Assembly (NCBI RefSeq): GCF_036226925.1
Contig: NZ_CP109031.1
Coordinates: 6,386,001-6,450,000, forward strand
Length of the DNA stretch: 64,000 nucleotides
Origin: Streptomyces sp. NBC_00659
GTDB lineage: Bacteria > Actinomycetota > Actinomycetes > Streptomycetales > Streptomycetaceae
Direction of reading: 5' to 3'
Both the position numbers and the translations under genes were made by a program. Position 1 is the stretch's first letter. The number at the start of each line of letters is the position of its first letter. Of this stretch, positions 49,123 to 57,532 are shown piece by piece. Under the pieces are notes generated by a model. That model did not search any database. It was not told the DNA's origin and was given only the letters and a program-made list of their open reading frames with translations.

Positions 49123-50151
49123 TCACCTGAGCTGGGGCAGTACCTCGGTCCCCAGCCGCCGTACGTTCTCCTCGGTCGCCGCCAGGTCGCCCGAACCCTC
49201 GACGAGCAGGGCGAACCGCGCGATGCCGGTCCGCTCCGCGGTCGCCGCGAGCCGGTCGGCGCACAGTCGTGGCGTGCCCACCGGGTGCAGTCCGCAGAGC
49301 AGTTCGGTGTACGCCACCGGGTCCCGCATCGCGCGGGCACGGCCGTCGACCGTCACATGGGCGTCCAGTCCCTGCCTCAGCCAGCCCGGCATCGCCTTGA
49401 CGAGGGTCTCGACGGCGCCGGTCCGGCGGTCCGCGATCTGGCAGACGCCGGCGGAGACATGGGCGGCCGTGAGGATCTCGTCCGAGGGGCGGCCCGCCGC
49501 GCGCGCGTGCCGCCTCCACAGCGCGACCATTTCGGCCTTCTCCTCGTCCCCGACGTGCATGCCGAGAAGCATCGGCAGCCCGCGTTCGGCGGCGAGCCGA
49601 ATGCTCGCGGGCGAGGTGCACGCCACGACGACCTCGGGGCCCGGAGCGCCGCTCAGTGCCTCCGACGGGCGCGGCACGACGGGGACTTCACGGAACGGGA
49701 ACCGTTCGGAGGCGCCGGCGACGGACGGCTCGCGCAGCCAGCGGAGCAGCAGATCGAGTGACTCCGGGAACCCGTGTTCGTACGCCGCGAGGCCCGCGCC
49801 GAAGACCTCCAGATCGACCCAGGGGCCGCCGCGGCCGACTCCCAGCGAGAACCGCCCCCCGGACGTCAGGTGCAGCAGGGCGGCCTGCTCGCCGAGCGCC
49901 ACGGGATGGACGGTGGGCAGCACGCTGACCGCCGTGCCGATCCGGATCCGGTCGGTGCGGCCGAGCAGATACGCGGCGAGTGTGATGGCCGACGGGCATG
50001 TCCCGTACGGCACGAAGTGGTGTTCGGCCAGCCAGACCGCGTCGAGCCCGGCCTCCTCGGCGACCTCGGCCGACCGCACCGCGCGGTGCAGGGCCTCTCC
50101 CTGGCCCTGCCCAGGGAACTGGGCCGCCAGTACAAAACTTCCAACGTGCAT
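49123..50151 (-). CDS. LLM-class (luciferase-like) flavin-dependent oxidoreductase
   Basis: 342 residues. TIM-barrel pattern: AEEAGLDAVWLAEHHFVPYG, TDRIRIGTAVSVLPTVHPV, GRFSLGVGRGGPWVDLEVFG, and a late MHVGDEEKAEM. Binds FMN or F420; substrate unknown. ATG 50151 starts at MHVGSFVLAAQFPGQG; AGGAAG upstream. Stands alone. Confidence 0.88.
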   Translation of the reverse strand: MHVGSFVLAAQFPGQGQGEALHRAVRSAEVAEEAGLDAVWLAEHHFVPYGTCPSAITLAAYLLGRTDRIRIGTAVSVLPTVHPVALGEQAALLHLTSGGRFSLGVGRGGPWVDLEVFGAGLAAYEHGFPESLDLLLRWLREPSVAGASERFPFREVPVVPRPSEALSGAPGPEVVVACTSPASIRLAAERGLPMLLGMHVGDEEKAEMVALWRRHARAAGRPSDEILTAAHVSAGVCQIADRRTGAVETLVKAMPGWLRQGLDAHVTVDGRARAMRDPVAYTELLCGLHPVGTPRLCADRLAATAERTGIARFALLVEGSGDLAATEENVRRLGTEVLPQLR

Positions 50152-50394
50152 CGAACTTCCTGCTTCCTCGGCTCCGACACGGAGCTCCCCCACCCGGCAT
50201 AACCGCCTGACACGTGCCGAAGACACGGCCTTGCGGGGAGATTTGCGGATTGTCTGGGAATTGGGCTGTCCGAAGACCGTCCGAGGACTGTCCGAGGGGG
50301 GATCTGAGCGGGTTGGCGGAGTACGCGTACCCGTGTGCGTCCCGCGTAGGCTGGTGTCGGCCCCTGCTCCCTGTATAGCTCCGTGAGGTGTCCC

Positions 50395-50727
50395 TTGTCC
50401 CCGCGTCGCAACCGTCCGAAGGACACCGCCTCGTCCGGCAGGAGCCCGGAGGGGGACCCGTCGGACCGTTACGGCGGCTGGCAGTCCACGGAGAGCTGGC
50501 AGGGCGAGGAGTGGAGCGTGCGCCATGTGGCGGGCGCGAGCGCGCAGGGCAAGACCTACCGCTGCCCCGGCTGCGACCAGTTGATCCCCTCCGGGGTGCC
50601 GCACGTGGTGGCCTGGCCGGAGCACTCGGGCGTCGACGAGCGGCGGCACTGGCACAAGGCCTGCTGGAACGCGAAGGACCGCCGCACCTCGCGGGTGCAG
50701 CGGTCCCGTAACGCGCCCAGGTTCTAG
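50395..50727 (+). CDS. Small zinc-finger-like protein, function unknown
   Basis: 110 residues from TTG with GAGG upstream. Basic, Ser-rich N terminus, then a treble-clef-like segment YRCPGCDQLIPSGVPH, HWHKACWNAKDRR (two CxxC/HxxC ligand pairs). Basic tail. The metal site and positive charge suggest nucleic-acid binding; not proven. Confidence 0.7.
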   Translation: MSPRRNRPKDTASSGRSPEGDPSDRYGGWQSTESWQGEEWSVRHVAGASAQGKTYRCPGCDQLIPSGVPHVVAWPEHSGVDERRHWHKACWNAKDRRTSRVQRSRNAPRF

Positions 50728-50782
50728 GGTCTGTTGTCCGGTTCAGGTGGCGCCGAGGCGCGGTGTGCCGTCGGCCGGGCCG

Positions 50783-51640
50783 TCACACGTCCCGGCGCTC
50801 CAGGAGGACGAAGGCGCCGACGACCGCCGCCGCCGTCACCCCGGCGAGCAGACCGAGCTGCGCACCGCCGTTGCCGCTCTCCGAGTCGAGCCGGAAGACA
50901 TGGGCGAGGGCGTTCGGAGCGTTGTACTCCTGCATCTTCTCGCCGATCGTGCGCAAGCTCTCGGACATCATCAGGAACGCGGGCATGATCGCAGGCAGGA
51001 GCACGACACCGAGCATCGTGGTGATCGCGCCCGCCGAGTGACGCAGCATCGAGCCCACCGCGAGCGCGAGCACGCCGAGCAGGGAGACGTACAGCGCGCC
51101 CATCACGACGGTGCCGCCCCAGGCGATCTGGGAGGCCTCGCTGGAGGCGTCGCTGTGCATCCCCTCGGTGAACAGGCCGACGAGCCCGATCGCGAACGCC
51201 GAGACGCCGAACGCCACCGCGAAGAAGATGACCAGCTTGGCGGCGAGCACCCGGTGACGCTGCGGCGAGGCCGTGAACGTCGTACGGATCATGCCCGTGC
51301 CGTACTCGGAGGAGACCACCAGCACGCCCAGCGTGATCAGGCAGATCTGTCCGAGCATCAGGCCGAAGAACGCCGGGATCGTGTACGGCACGTCGCCGAA
51401 GTCCTCGTTCGTGGTCTGTGCGGCGACCAGGAAGCCGATGCCGACCACCAGGAGCAGGAAGATCCCGAGCGTCCACATCGTGGAGCGCACTGACTTGATC
51501 TTCGTCCACTCGGAGTTGAGCGCGTGCCCGAGGTGGGTGCGGGTGACGGGGATCGGCGAGGTGTACGAATTGCCGGGCGCCGCCTGCCAGTCGGGGGCAG
51601 CGGCGGCCTGCTGCGGCATCGGGGGCTGGGGCGTGCTCAT
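50783..51640 (-). CDS. ABC-2 permease of a multidrug-type exporter (copy 1)
   Basis: 285 residues. Pro/Ala-rich N terminus, then LNSEWTKIKSVRSTMWTL and six membrane helices, with the paralogue motif SSEYGTGMIRTTFTASPQR. Its ATG overlaps the ATPase stop (ATGA). Closely parallels the permease at 54.5 kb. Confidence 0.9.
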   Translation of the reverse strand: MSTPQPPMPQQAAAAPDWQAAPGNSYTSPIPVTRTHLGHALNSEWTKIKSVRSTMWTLGIFLLLVVGIGFLVAAQTTNEDFGDVPYTIPAFFGLMLGQICLITLGVLVVSSEYGTGMIRTTFTASPQRHRVLAAKLVIFFAVAFGVSAFAIGLVGLFTEGMHSDASSEASQIAWGGTVVMGALYVSLLGVLALAVGSMLRHSAGAITTMLGVVLLPAIMPAFLMMSESLRTIGEKMQEYNAPNALAHVFRLDSESGNGGAQLGLLAGVTAAAVVGAFVLLERRDV

Positions 51641-52914
51641 CGGGCGTCCTCGGGCTTGGTCAGGTCGGCGGCGGGCGCGGTCGTGGGTGCGGACTCCGGC
51701 GCGGGCGCCGGAGCGGGCGCGGCGGCGGGCGGGCTCGCGGGGCCCTGGGCGTACGGGTTGACGTCCGTGGCGCCGGGGGCCGGAGGAGCGCCGTACGGGC
51801 CCGGAGCGCCCGTGCCGGGGGCCGCGGGGGCGCCGTAGGGACCGGTCTGCGGCATGGCGAAGGGCTGCCCGCCCTGCTGGGGCGGCAGCGGCGCGTACCA
51901 GCCGGGCTGGCCCTGGCCCGCCACCGGCATCTGCGGCGGCGGCATGGCGCCCGGCGGCAGCTGCTGCTGGAGCCCGGCCTTCTGGTCGACGGTCGAGCGG
52001 TAGTCGACGGCGCCCTGCGTCATCCGCATGTACGCCTCCTCCAGCGAAGCCTGGTGCGGCGACAGCTCCCACAGGCGGACGTCGGCGGAGTGCGCGAGGT
52101 CGCTGATCCGGGGGAGCGGCAGTCCGGTGATGCGCAGCGCGCCGTCCTGCTCGGGCAGCACCTGACCGCCGGCCTCGGTCAGCGCGGCGGTCAGCTTCTC
52201 GCGCTGCTGCGGCTCGGTGTCGGGGGTGCGCACCCGGGCGAAGTCGGCCGAGTTGTGGGAGATGAACTCCTTGATGCTCTGGTCGGCGAGGAGCTGGCCG
52301 CGGCCGATCACGATGAGGTGGTCGGCGGTCAGCGCCATCTCGCTCATGAGGTGCGAGGAGACGAAGACCGTACGGCCCTCCGAGGCGAGGGACTTCATCA
52401 GGTTGCGCACCCAGAGGATGCCCTCGGGGTCGAGGCCGTTGACCGGCTCGTCGAAGAGCAGCACCTGGGGGTCGCCGAGGAGCGCGGCGGCGATGCCGAG
52501 GCGCTGGCCCATACCGAGCGAGAAGCCCTTGGAGCGCTTTCGGGCCACGTCCTGGAGACCGACGACGCCGAGCACCTCGTCCACGCGGCGGGCCGGGATG
52601 CCCGAGAGCTGGGCCAGGCTCAGCAGGTGGTTGCGGGCGCTCCGGCCGCCGTGGACGGCCTTGGCGTCGAGGAGCGCGCCGACCTGGCGGGGCGCGTTCG
52701 GCAGCCTGCGGTAGGGGAAGCCGCCGATCGTCACCTGCCCGGAGGTCGGGTTGTCGAGGCCGAGGATCATGCGCATCGTCGTCGACTTGCCCGAGCCGTT
52801 GGGCCCGAGGAACCCGGTGACGGCACCCGGCCGGACCTGGAAGGAAAGGTTGTACACGGCTGTCTTGGCGCCGTAGCGCTTCGTCAGGCCGACTGCCTCG
52901 ATCATTCTCCGCAC
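51637..52914 (-). CDS. ABC ATP-binding protein with Pro/Ala-rich C-terminal extension (copy 1)
   Basis: 425 residues. Walker A GPNGSGKST, signature FSLGMGQRLGIAAALL, Walker B VLLFDEPVNGLD, H-loop SSHLMSEM. After about residue 310 a 115-residue Pro/Gly/Gln/Ala low-complexity tail (APLPPQQGGQPFAMPQ) is unusual for an ABC subunit. The start is GTG 52914, or ATG 52905. Paired with the permease by a 4-nt overlap. Confidence 0.9.
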   Translation of the reverse strand: MRRMIEAVGLTKRYGAKTAVYNLSFQVRPGAVTGFLGPNGSGKSTTMRMILGLDNPTSGQVTIGGFPYRRLPNAPRQVGALLDAKAVHGGRSARNHLLSLAQLSGIPARRVDEVLGVVGLQDVARKRSKGFSLGMGQRLGIAAALLGDPQVLLFDEPVNGLDPEGILWVRNLMKSLASEGRTVFVSSHLMSEMALTADHLIVIGRGQLLADQSIKEFISHNSADFARVRTPDTEPQQREKLTAALTEAGGQVLPEQDGALRITGLPLPRISDLAHSADVRLWELSPHQASLEEAYMRMTQGAVDYRSTVDQKAGLQQQLPPGAMPPPQMPVAGQGQPGWYAPLPPQQGGQPFAMPQTGPYGAPAAPGTGAPGPYGAPPAPGATDVNPYAQGPASPPAAAPAPAPAPESAPTTAPAADLTKPEDAR

Positions 52915-53132
52915 CCATCGAAAGGTTCAGGACGTCGGGGCGCACGCCCCCGTAAGGGTTAGGAGGATATCCGGGCGCCGGCGGTTCCACTCAAGGGCAG
53001 GTAAAGTCCCGCCCATCGACTGGTGAAAGATCCAGGAGAGGGCGAGATTTCGTACGACCGTTCTGTCAGGTACTCGTCTTTCCTGGTGGGACGGGAAAAG
53101 GGAATGCGCGCCGGCCCGGCGGCGGGAAAATC

Positions 53133-54023
53133 TCAGACGCGCCCCGGCAGGGAATCGTCCAGCGGCGGAAGATCGTCGTACAGCCGCAGCTCGGCCGATT
53201 CGTCGAGGTAGGGCAGGAAATCGGTCTGCGGCAATACCCAGCCCTCCTCGCCGAAGATCAGCGTGCCCGCCTCGCGCAGCGACGGGTCGGCACCCGCACG
53301 GCGCACCCAGGCCGCGGGGTCGGGCCCGAGCAGGTCGCGCAGGCGCTCGGAGCCGGCCAGCAGGGCCGTGAGCAGCTCGGACTGGTCACCCCCGCCCGCG
53401 CGGGGCCGCCCGGTCTCCGGCTCGGCGAGCACGCCGTACGCGCTGAAGTAGATGTACGCGCCGCCCAGCCGTTCCCCGGAGGGCATCGTCATCGTGAACG
53501 CGTCGCCGGGGAGTATCGGCCGCCGGTAGTCGGGGAACTCGGTGTCGTCGACGGCCTTGAGCTGCGTCGAGTCCAGCCAGGCCACCACGAGCGTCGTCTC
53601 GGCACCCGGGTCCACGTACGGCGTCCCGGCCACGTAACCCGCCGGACTGATGTGTCCGGAGCAGCCCACGCCGATTCCCCGCACCCGCACCGGAACCATC
53701 GGCACCGCCGCCGGGATGCCCAGCCGGGTCAGCTTGTGGGAGACCTGCCCGGGGGAGGCGTTCGAACCGACGGCGATGACCGGGTGGCGCAGCCCGGTGC
53801 CCACCTGCCCCAGGTCGGCGAGGGCCTCGTCCAGCCGTTGCTGCGCCTGGCGCTCCTCCACGTACCACTCGCCGAGCCGCAGCGGCCGTACGTCGAGCCG
53901 GAGCAGCTCGCCGCCGGTCAGCAGGGACGGCTCGGTGGTGGGCCGGCCGGGATACGTCAGGGGCTTCTGCGCGGGCACGTCGCTCAGGCCCAGCGCCTCG
54001 AGGCTTCGGTCCTTCGTCGTCAC
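53133..54023 (-). CDS. Conserved protein of unknown function
   Basis: 296 residues from GTG. Visible patterns: VIAVGSNASPGQVSHKL, IGVGCSGHISPAGYVAGTPYVDPG, IYFSAYGVL, WVLPQTDFLPYLDES. The GSN loop faintly recalls gamma-glutamylcyclotransferase-like folds but no catalytic Glu assignment is possible. No signal or membrane segment. Starts 17 nt from a divergent gene. 52915-53132 holds only promoter-like sequence. Confidence 0.6.
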   Translation of the reverse strand: MTTKDRSLEALGLSDVPAQKPLTYPGRPTTEPSLLTGGELLRLDVRPLRLGEWYVEERQAQQRLDEALADLGQVGTGLRHPVIAVGSNASPGQVSHKLTRLGIPAAVPMVPVRVRGIGVGCSGHISPAGYVAGTPYVDPGAETTLVVAWLDSTQLKAVDDTEFPDYRRPILPGDAFTMTMPSGERLGGAYIYFSAYGVLAEPETGRPRAGGGDQSELLTALLAGSERLRDLLGPDPAAWVRRAGADPSLREAGTLIFGEEGWVLPQTDFLPYLDESAELRLYDDLPPLDDSLPGRV

Positions 54024-54040
54024 GGTGACGCCCTCCGGTC

Positions 54041-54517
54041 GTGGACCTGCGGGCCCGCGCCCGTCTGCGCTGCCTGGAGGACTCCCCGCACGACGGCAGT
54101 CTCGTCATCTACAGGCAGTGGCTGAAGGTCCTGGACGCGCAGGGCGAGCCGGCCGACGAGCGGAGCCGGCTCGTGGTCGAACGAGGGGTCCCCTTCACGG
54201 TCTGGATACCGGTCGAGGCGCCGGTGGCCGAACTGCCGTTCCGCCGGATCCAGGGCAAGGACCTGTCCCGCTCGTCCGGGGTGAAGCCGCTCGTCCGGCT
54301 GACCGCACGGACCGTCGGACTCGGCACCGAGGTCGCCGACGAGCGCTGGTTCGACCCGGAGGCCGGGGACTTCGAACTCGGCCGTTTCGTACCGCTCCAG
54401 CCGGATCTCGACAAGGACGTGTGGCAGTGGGAGGGGTGGTCCGGCTTCGACGGACCGACCCACCCCCGCCCGGACGGTGACGAGCCGCCCGGACGTTCTA
54501 CGCGTCCCGTTTCTTGA
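54041..54517 (+). CDS. Conserved small protein of unknown function
   Basis: 158 residues from GTG. A compact Trp/Phe-rich beta pattern: SLVIYRQWLKVLDAQGEP, VVERGVPFTVWIPVEAP, DLDKDVWQWEGWSGF. Pro-rich tail. It overlaps the convergent permease stop by 20 nt and is divergent from the 53133-54023 gene with a 17-nt gap. Role unknown. Confidence 0.6.
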   Translation: MDLRARARLRCLEDSPHDGSLVIYRQWLKVLDAQGEPADERSRLVVERGVPFTVWIPVEAPVAELPFRRIQGKDLSRSSGVKPLVRLTARTVGLGTEVADERWFDPEAGDFELGRFVPLQPDLDKDVWQWEGWSGFDGPTHPRPDGDEPPGRSTRPVS

Positions 54518-55265
54518 GCAGGACATAGCCGCCGGCCAGGGCCACGGCCACCCACAGCAGCATGATGCCGAGGCCGCCCCAGGGACCGTAGGGGGTGTCG
54601 TCGATGGGGGTCACCACCCGCAGGATCCTGCTGCCGGCCTGGTCGGGGAGGTAGCGGCCGACCTTCTTGGTCGCGGAGACCGCGCCCAGGATGTTGGAGA
54701 TCAGGAAGAAGAACGGCATCAGGATGCCGAGCGAGAGCATCGGAGAGCGCAGCATCGCCGCGACACCCATCGAGAAGACGGCGATGAGCGTCATGTAGAG
54801 CCCTCCGCCGATCACCGCGCGCAGCACCCCCGTATCGCTGATCGACGCCTTGTGCGTGCCGAGCGCCGCCTGGCCCACGAAGAACGTGATGAAGCTGGTG
54901 ATCATCCCGACGGCCAGGGCGAGGCCGGCCGCCACCGCGACCTTGCTGAACAGGAAGGTGCCGCGCTGGGGGACGGCCGAGAGCGAGGTGCGGATCATGC
55001 CGGTGCTGTACTCGTTGCCGACGACGAGCACCCCGAACACGATCATCGCGAGCTGGCCGAGGGTCATGCCCGCGAAACTGATGAACGTCGGGTCGAAGGT
55101 CAGCTGGTCCCTCGGGCTCAGGTTGTCCCACTCGTTGTTGGAGAGGATCGAGATGAGCAGGCCCAGCGCGATCGTGACGACCGCCGCGAGGCTCAGCGTC
55201 CACACCGTGGACGACACGGAACGGATCTTGGTCCACTCGGACCTGAGGACCTGGGTCGCCGCCAT
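54498..55265 (-). CDS. ABC-2 permease (copy 2)
   Basis: 255 residues. VLRSEWTKIRSVSSTVWTLSL, six helices, GNEYSTGMIRTSLSAVPQRG as in copy 1, ends in KKRDA. ATG 55265 is 5 nt after its ATPase stop. Substrate unknown. Confidence 0.9.
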   Translation of the reverse strand: MAATQVLRSEWTKIRSVSSTVWTLSLAAVVTIALGLLISILSNNEWDNLSPRDQLTFDPTFISFAGMTLGQLAMIVFGVLVVGNEYSTGMIRTSLSAVPQRGTFLFSKVAVAAGLALAVGMITSFITFFVGQAALGTHKASISDTGVLRAVIGGGLYMTLIAVFSMGVAAMLRSPMLSLGILMPFFFLISNILGAVSATKKVGRYLPDQAGSRILRVVTPIDDTPYGPWGGLGIMLLWVAVALAGGYVLLKKRDA

Positions 55266-55270
55266 CCCGC

Positions 55271-56281
55271 TCAGCCCTTCTTCCAGTCGCTGCCCCACTG
55301 CGGGCCAGGGCCAGGGGCGGGGGCGGGGACGGGGGGCGTGCCCGGCGGGCTCGACGCGGGCTCCTGTCCCGGCGTGTCCGTGTGCGCGTGGTACTCGACC
55401 GACTCCGCGGTCAGCTGCATGAACGCCTCCTCCAGCGAAGCCTGCTGCGGGCTCAGCTCGTGCAGCACGAGCTGGTGCTGCGCGGCCAGTTCCCCGATGT
55501 GCTCCGGTTTCCCGTCGTCCACCTCCAGCGCCCCGCCGCCCGTCTGGACGACGGTGATCCCCGCCCTTTTCAGCACGTCCAGCAGCCGCTCGCGCTGTGG
55601 GGAGCGGACACGGACGTAACTGCGCGAGTTCTGCCGGATGAAGTCCGCCATCGAGGTGTCGGCGAGCAGCCTGCCCTGGCCGATGACGACGAGATGGTCG
55701 GCGGTCAGCGCCATCTCGCTCATGAGGTGGGAGGAGACGAAGACCGTACGGCCCTGGGACGCGAGGGATTTCATCAGGTTGCGGATCCAGTGGATGCCCT
55801 CGGGGTCGAGGCCGTTGACCGGCTCGTCGAACATCAGGATCCGCGGGTCGCCCAGCAGCGCGCCCGCGATGCCGAGGCGCTGGCCCATGCCCAGCGAGAA
55901 CCCCTTCGCCTTCTTCCGCGCGACCGCGGTGAGGCCGACGGTGTCGAGGACCTCGTGCACCCGCGCCCTCGGGATGCCGTTGCTCTGGGCGAGGCACAGC
56001 AGATGGTTGAAGGCGCTGCGGCCGCCGTGCATGGCCTGGGCGTCCAGCAGGGCGCCGATGTACTTCAGAGGGTCCTTGAGCCGGTCGTAGTGCTGTCCGT
56101 CGATCCGTACGTCGCCGGCCGTGGGACGGTCGAGCCCGAGCATCATCCGCATCGTCGTGGACTTGCCGGCGCCGTTGGGACCGAGGAAGCCGGTCACGAT
56201 GCCCGGTCTGACGGTGAAGGTGAGGTTGTTGACCGCCACCTTCTCGCCGTACCGCTTCGTCAGCCCCTCGAGCTCGATCAT
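55271..56281 (-). CDS. ABC ATP-binding protein (copy 2)
   Basis: 336 residues. Walker A GPNGAGKST, signature FSLGMGQRLGIAGALLGDPR, Walker B ILMFDEPVNGLD, H-loop SSHLMSEMAL. The C-terminal 30 residues are Pro-rich. Near-identical in layout to copy 1, indicating tandem duplication of the ATPase/permease pair. Confidence 0.92.
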   Translation of the reverse strand: MIELEGLTKRYGEKVAVNNLTFTVRPGIVTGFLGPNGAGKSTTMRMMLGLDRPTAGDVRIDGQHYDRLKDPLKYIGALLDAQAMHGGRSAFNHLLCLAQSNGIPRARVHEVLDTVGLTAVARKKAKGFSLGMGQRLGIAGALLGDPRILMFDEPVNGLDPEGIHWIRNLMKSLASQGRTVFVSSHLMSEMALTADHLVVIGQGRLLADTSMADFIRQNSRSYVRVRSPQRERLLDVLKRAGITVVQTGGGALEVDDGKPEHIGELAAQHQLVLHELSPQQASLEEAFMQLTAESVEYHAHTDTPGQEPASSPPGTPPVPAPAPGPGPQWGSDWKKG

Positions 56282-56327
56282 GCGGCCACGCTAAGACGGC
56301 CCCCGGGGGCCTGCCACCCGACGACAA

Positions 56328-56357
56328 GGCCCGCGCCCTCGGCAGAGGGAGCGGGCC
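56328..56357. terminator. Terminator after filP
   Basis: GGCCCGCGCCCTC (56328-56340) pairs with GAGGGAGCGGGCC (56345-56357), one mismatch, between filP and the ATPase gene on the minus strand. Confidence 0.7.
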
Positions 56358-56376
56358 CTGGTGTCGTGCTGTGCGG

Positions 56377-57312
56377 TTACCGGGACTGCTGTGCCGGAAC
56401 CCCGCGGGAGATCGGCTCGTCCTCCGCCGGGCCGGTGGCGGCGGCCACCGCGGCGCCCGTGAGCGTCGCGAGCATCTCGCGGACGTTCGTGAGCTGCGCG
56501 TTGATCGAGTCGCGGCGGTTGGTGAGGGCGGCCAGCTCGCGCTCGGATTCCGAACGGATCCGGTCGGCCTTGGCGTTGGCGTCGGCCACGATGTCCTCGG
56601 CCTGGCGCTGAGCCGTCTCCACCGTCTGGCGGGCGCGGCGCTCGGCGTCCGTGCGCAGCTTCTCGGCCTCCAGGCGGAGCTGCTCCGCGCGGTGCTCGAT
56701 CTCCGCGAGGCGCTTCTCGGCCTTGGCCTGGCGCGAGGCCAGGTCGCGCTCGGACTGCTCGCGGCGCTTGGCGAGGTTCGTCTCGAAATCGGCGGCGGCC
56801 TGGGCGGCCTTGGCGCGGGTCTCCTCGAAGAGGGCGTCCGCCTCCTCACGCTTGGACGAGGCGTCCTTCTGCGCGTCGGAGCGCAGCTGCGAGGCGTCGC
56901 TCTTGGCCTTCTCGACGATCCGGACGCCCTCGTCCTCCGCCTTGGACTTGCGGTCCGCGGCGAACGACTCGGCGTCGTTGCGCACCTGCTGAGCCGCCGA
57001 CTCGGCGAGCTCGCGGTGCTGCTCGGACGCGCGACGGGCCTCCTCGCGCAGGTCCTTGGCCTCCTCCTCGGCGAGGCGGAGGATCTTCTCGACGCGTGCG
57101 CCGAGACCGGCGTACGACGGCTCGGCGTCGCTCACCTGCGCCTGGGCGTTCTGCGTTTCGAGATGGAGTTCCTCGATGCGCTTTTCAAGGGCGGTGATAC
57201 GGGCCAGAGCGCTGTCACGGTCGGAGACGAGCTTCGAGATGCGTTCGTCCACCTGAGCGCGGTCGTATCCACGCCGCACAAGCTCGAAGCCGTAGGGGGA
57301 AGTGTCGCTCAT
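56377..57312 (-). CDS. filP: Filament-forming coiled-coil cytoskeletal protein FilP
   Basis: 311 residues from ATG 57312 (MSDTSPYGFELVRRGYDRAQ, a DivIVA-like N-terminal segment VDERISKLVSDRD). Then an almost uninterrupted Ala/Glu/Arg coiled coil (about 30-290) with a short disordered tail. FilP forms intermediate-filament-like structures behind hyphal tips, interacting with DivIVA and Scy. Adjacent to scy, as in S. coelicolor (SCO5396/SCO5397). Confidence 0.9.
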   Translation of the reverse strand: MSDTSPYGFELVRRGYDRAQVDERISKLVSDRDSALARITALEKRIEELHLETQNAQAQVSDAEPSYAGLGARVEKILRLAEEEAKDLREEARRASEQHRELAESAAQQVRNDAESFAADRKSKAEDEGVRIVEKAKSDASQLRSDAQKDASSKREEADALFEETRAKAAQAAADFETNLAKRREQSERDLASRQAKAEKRLAEIEHRAEQLRLEAEKLRTDAERRARQTVETAQRQAEDIVADANAKADRIRSESERELAALTNRRDSINAQLTNVREMLATLTGAAVAAATGPAEDEPISRGVPAQQSR

Positions 57313-57532
57313 GGGGTTCCTGTCGAATGAGACCGGTGAGGTGATAGGTGGAATCCTAGGGGGCAATGCGGTGTGTCATCGAGCGGATACGTGTTTGATC
57401 TGGAGAATGACACCCCTTTTGGGTGGCCGGCCGCCGGAAGGCTTGCCAGAACCTGTGACAAACGTCCTACTAAGCACGTAATCCGCGCTTCCGTCCAGCT
57501 CTCCGATGCCCTGCCATCCGACCGACCGTCGG

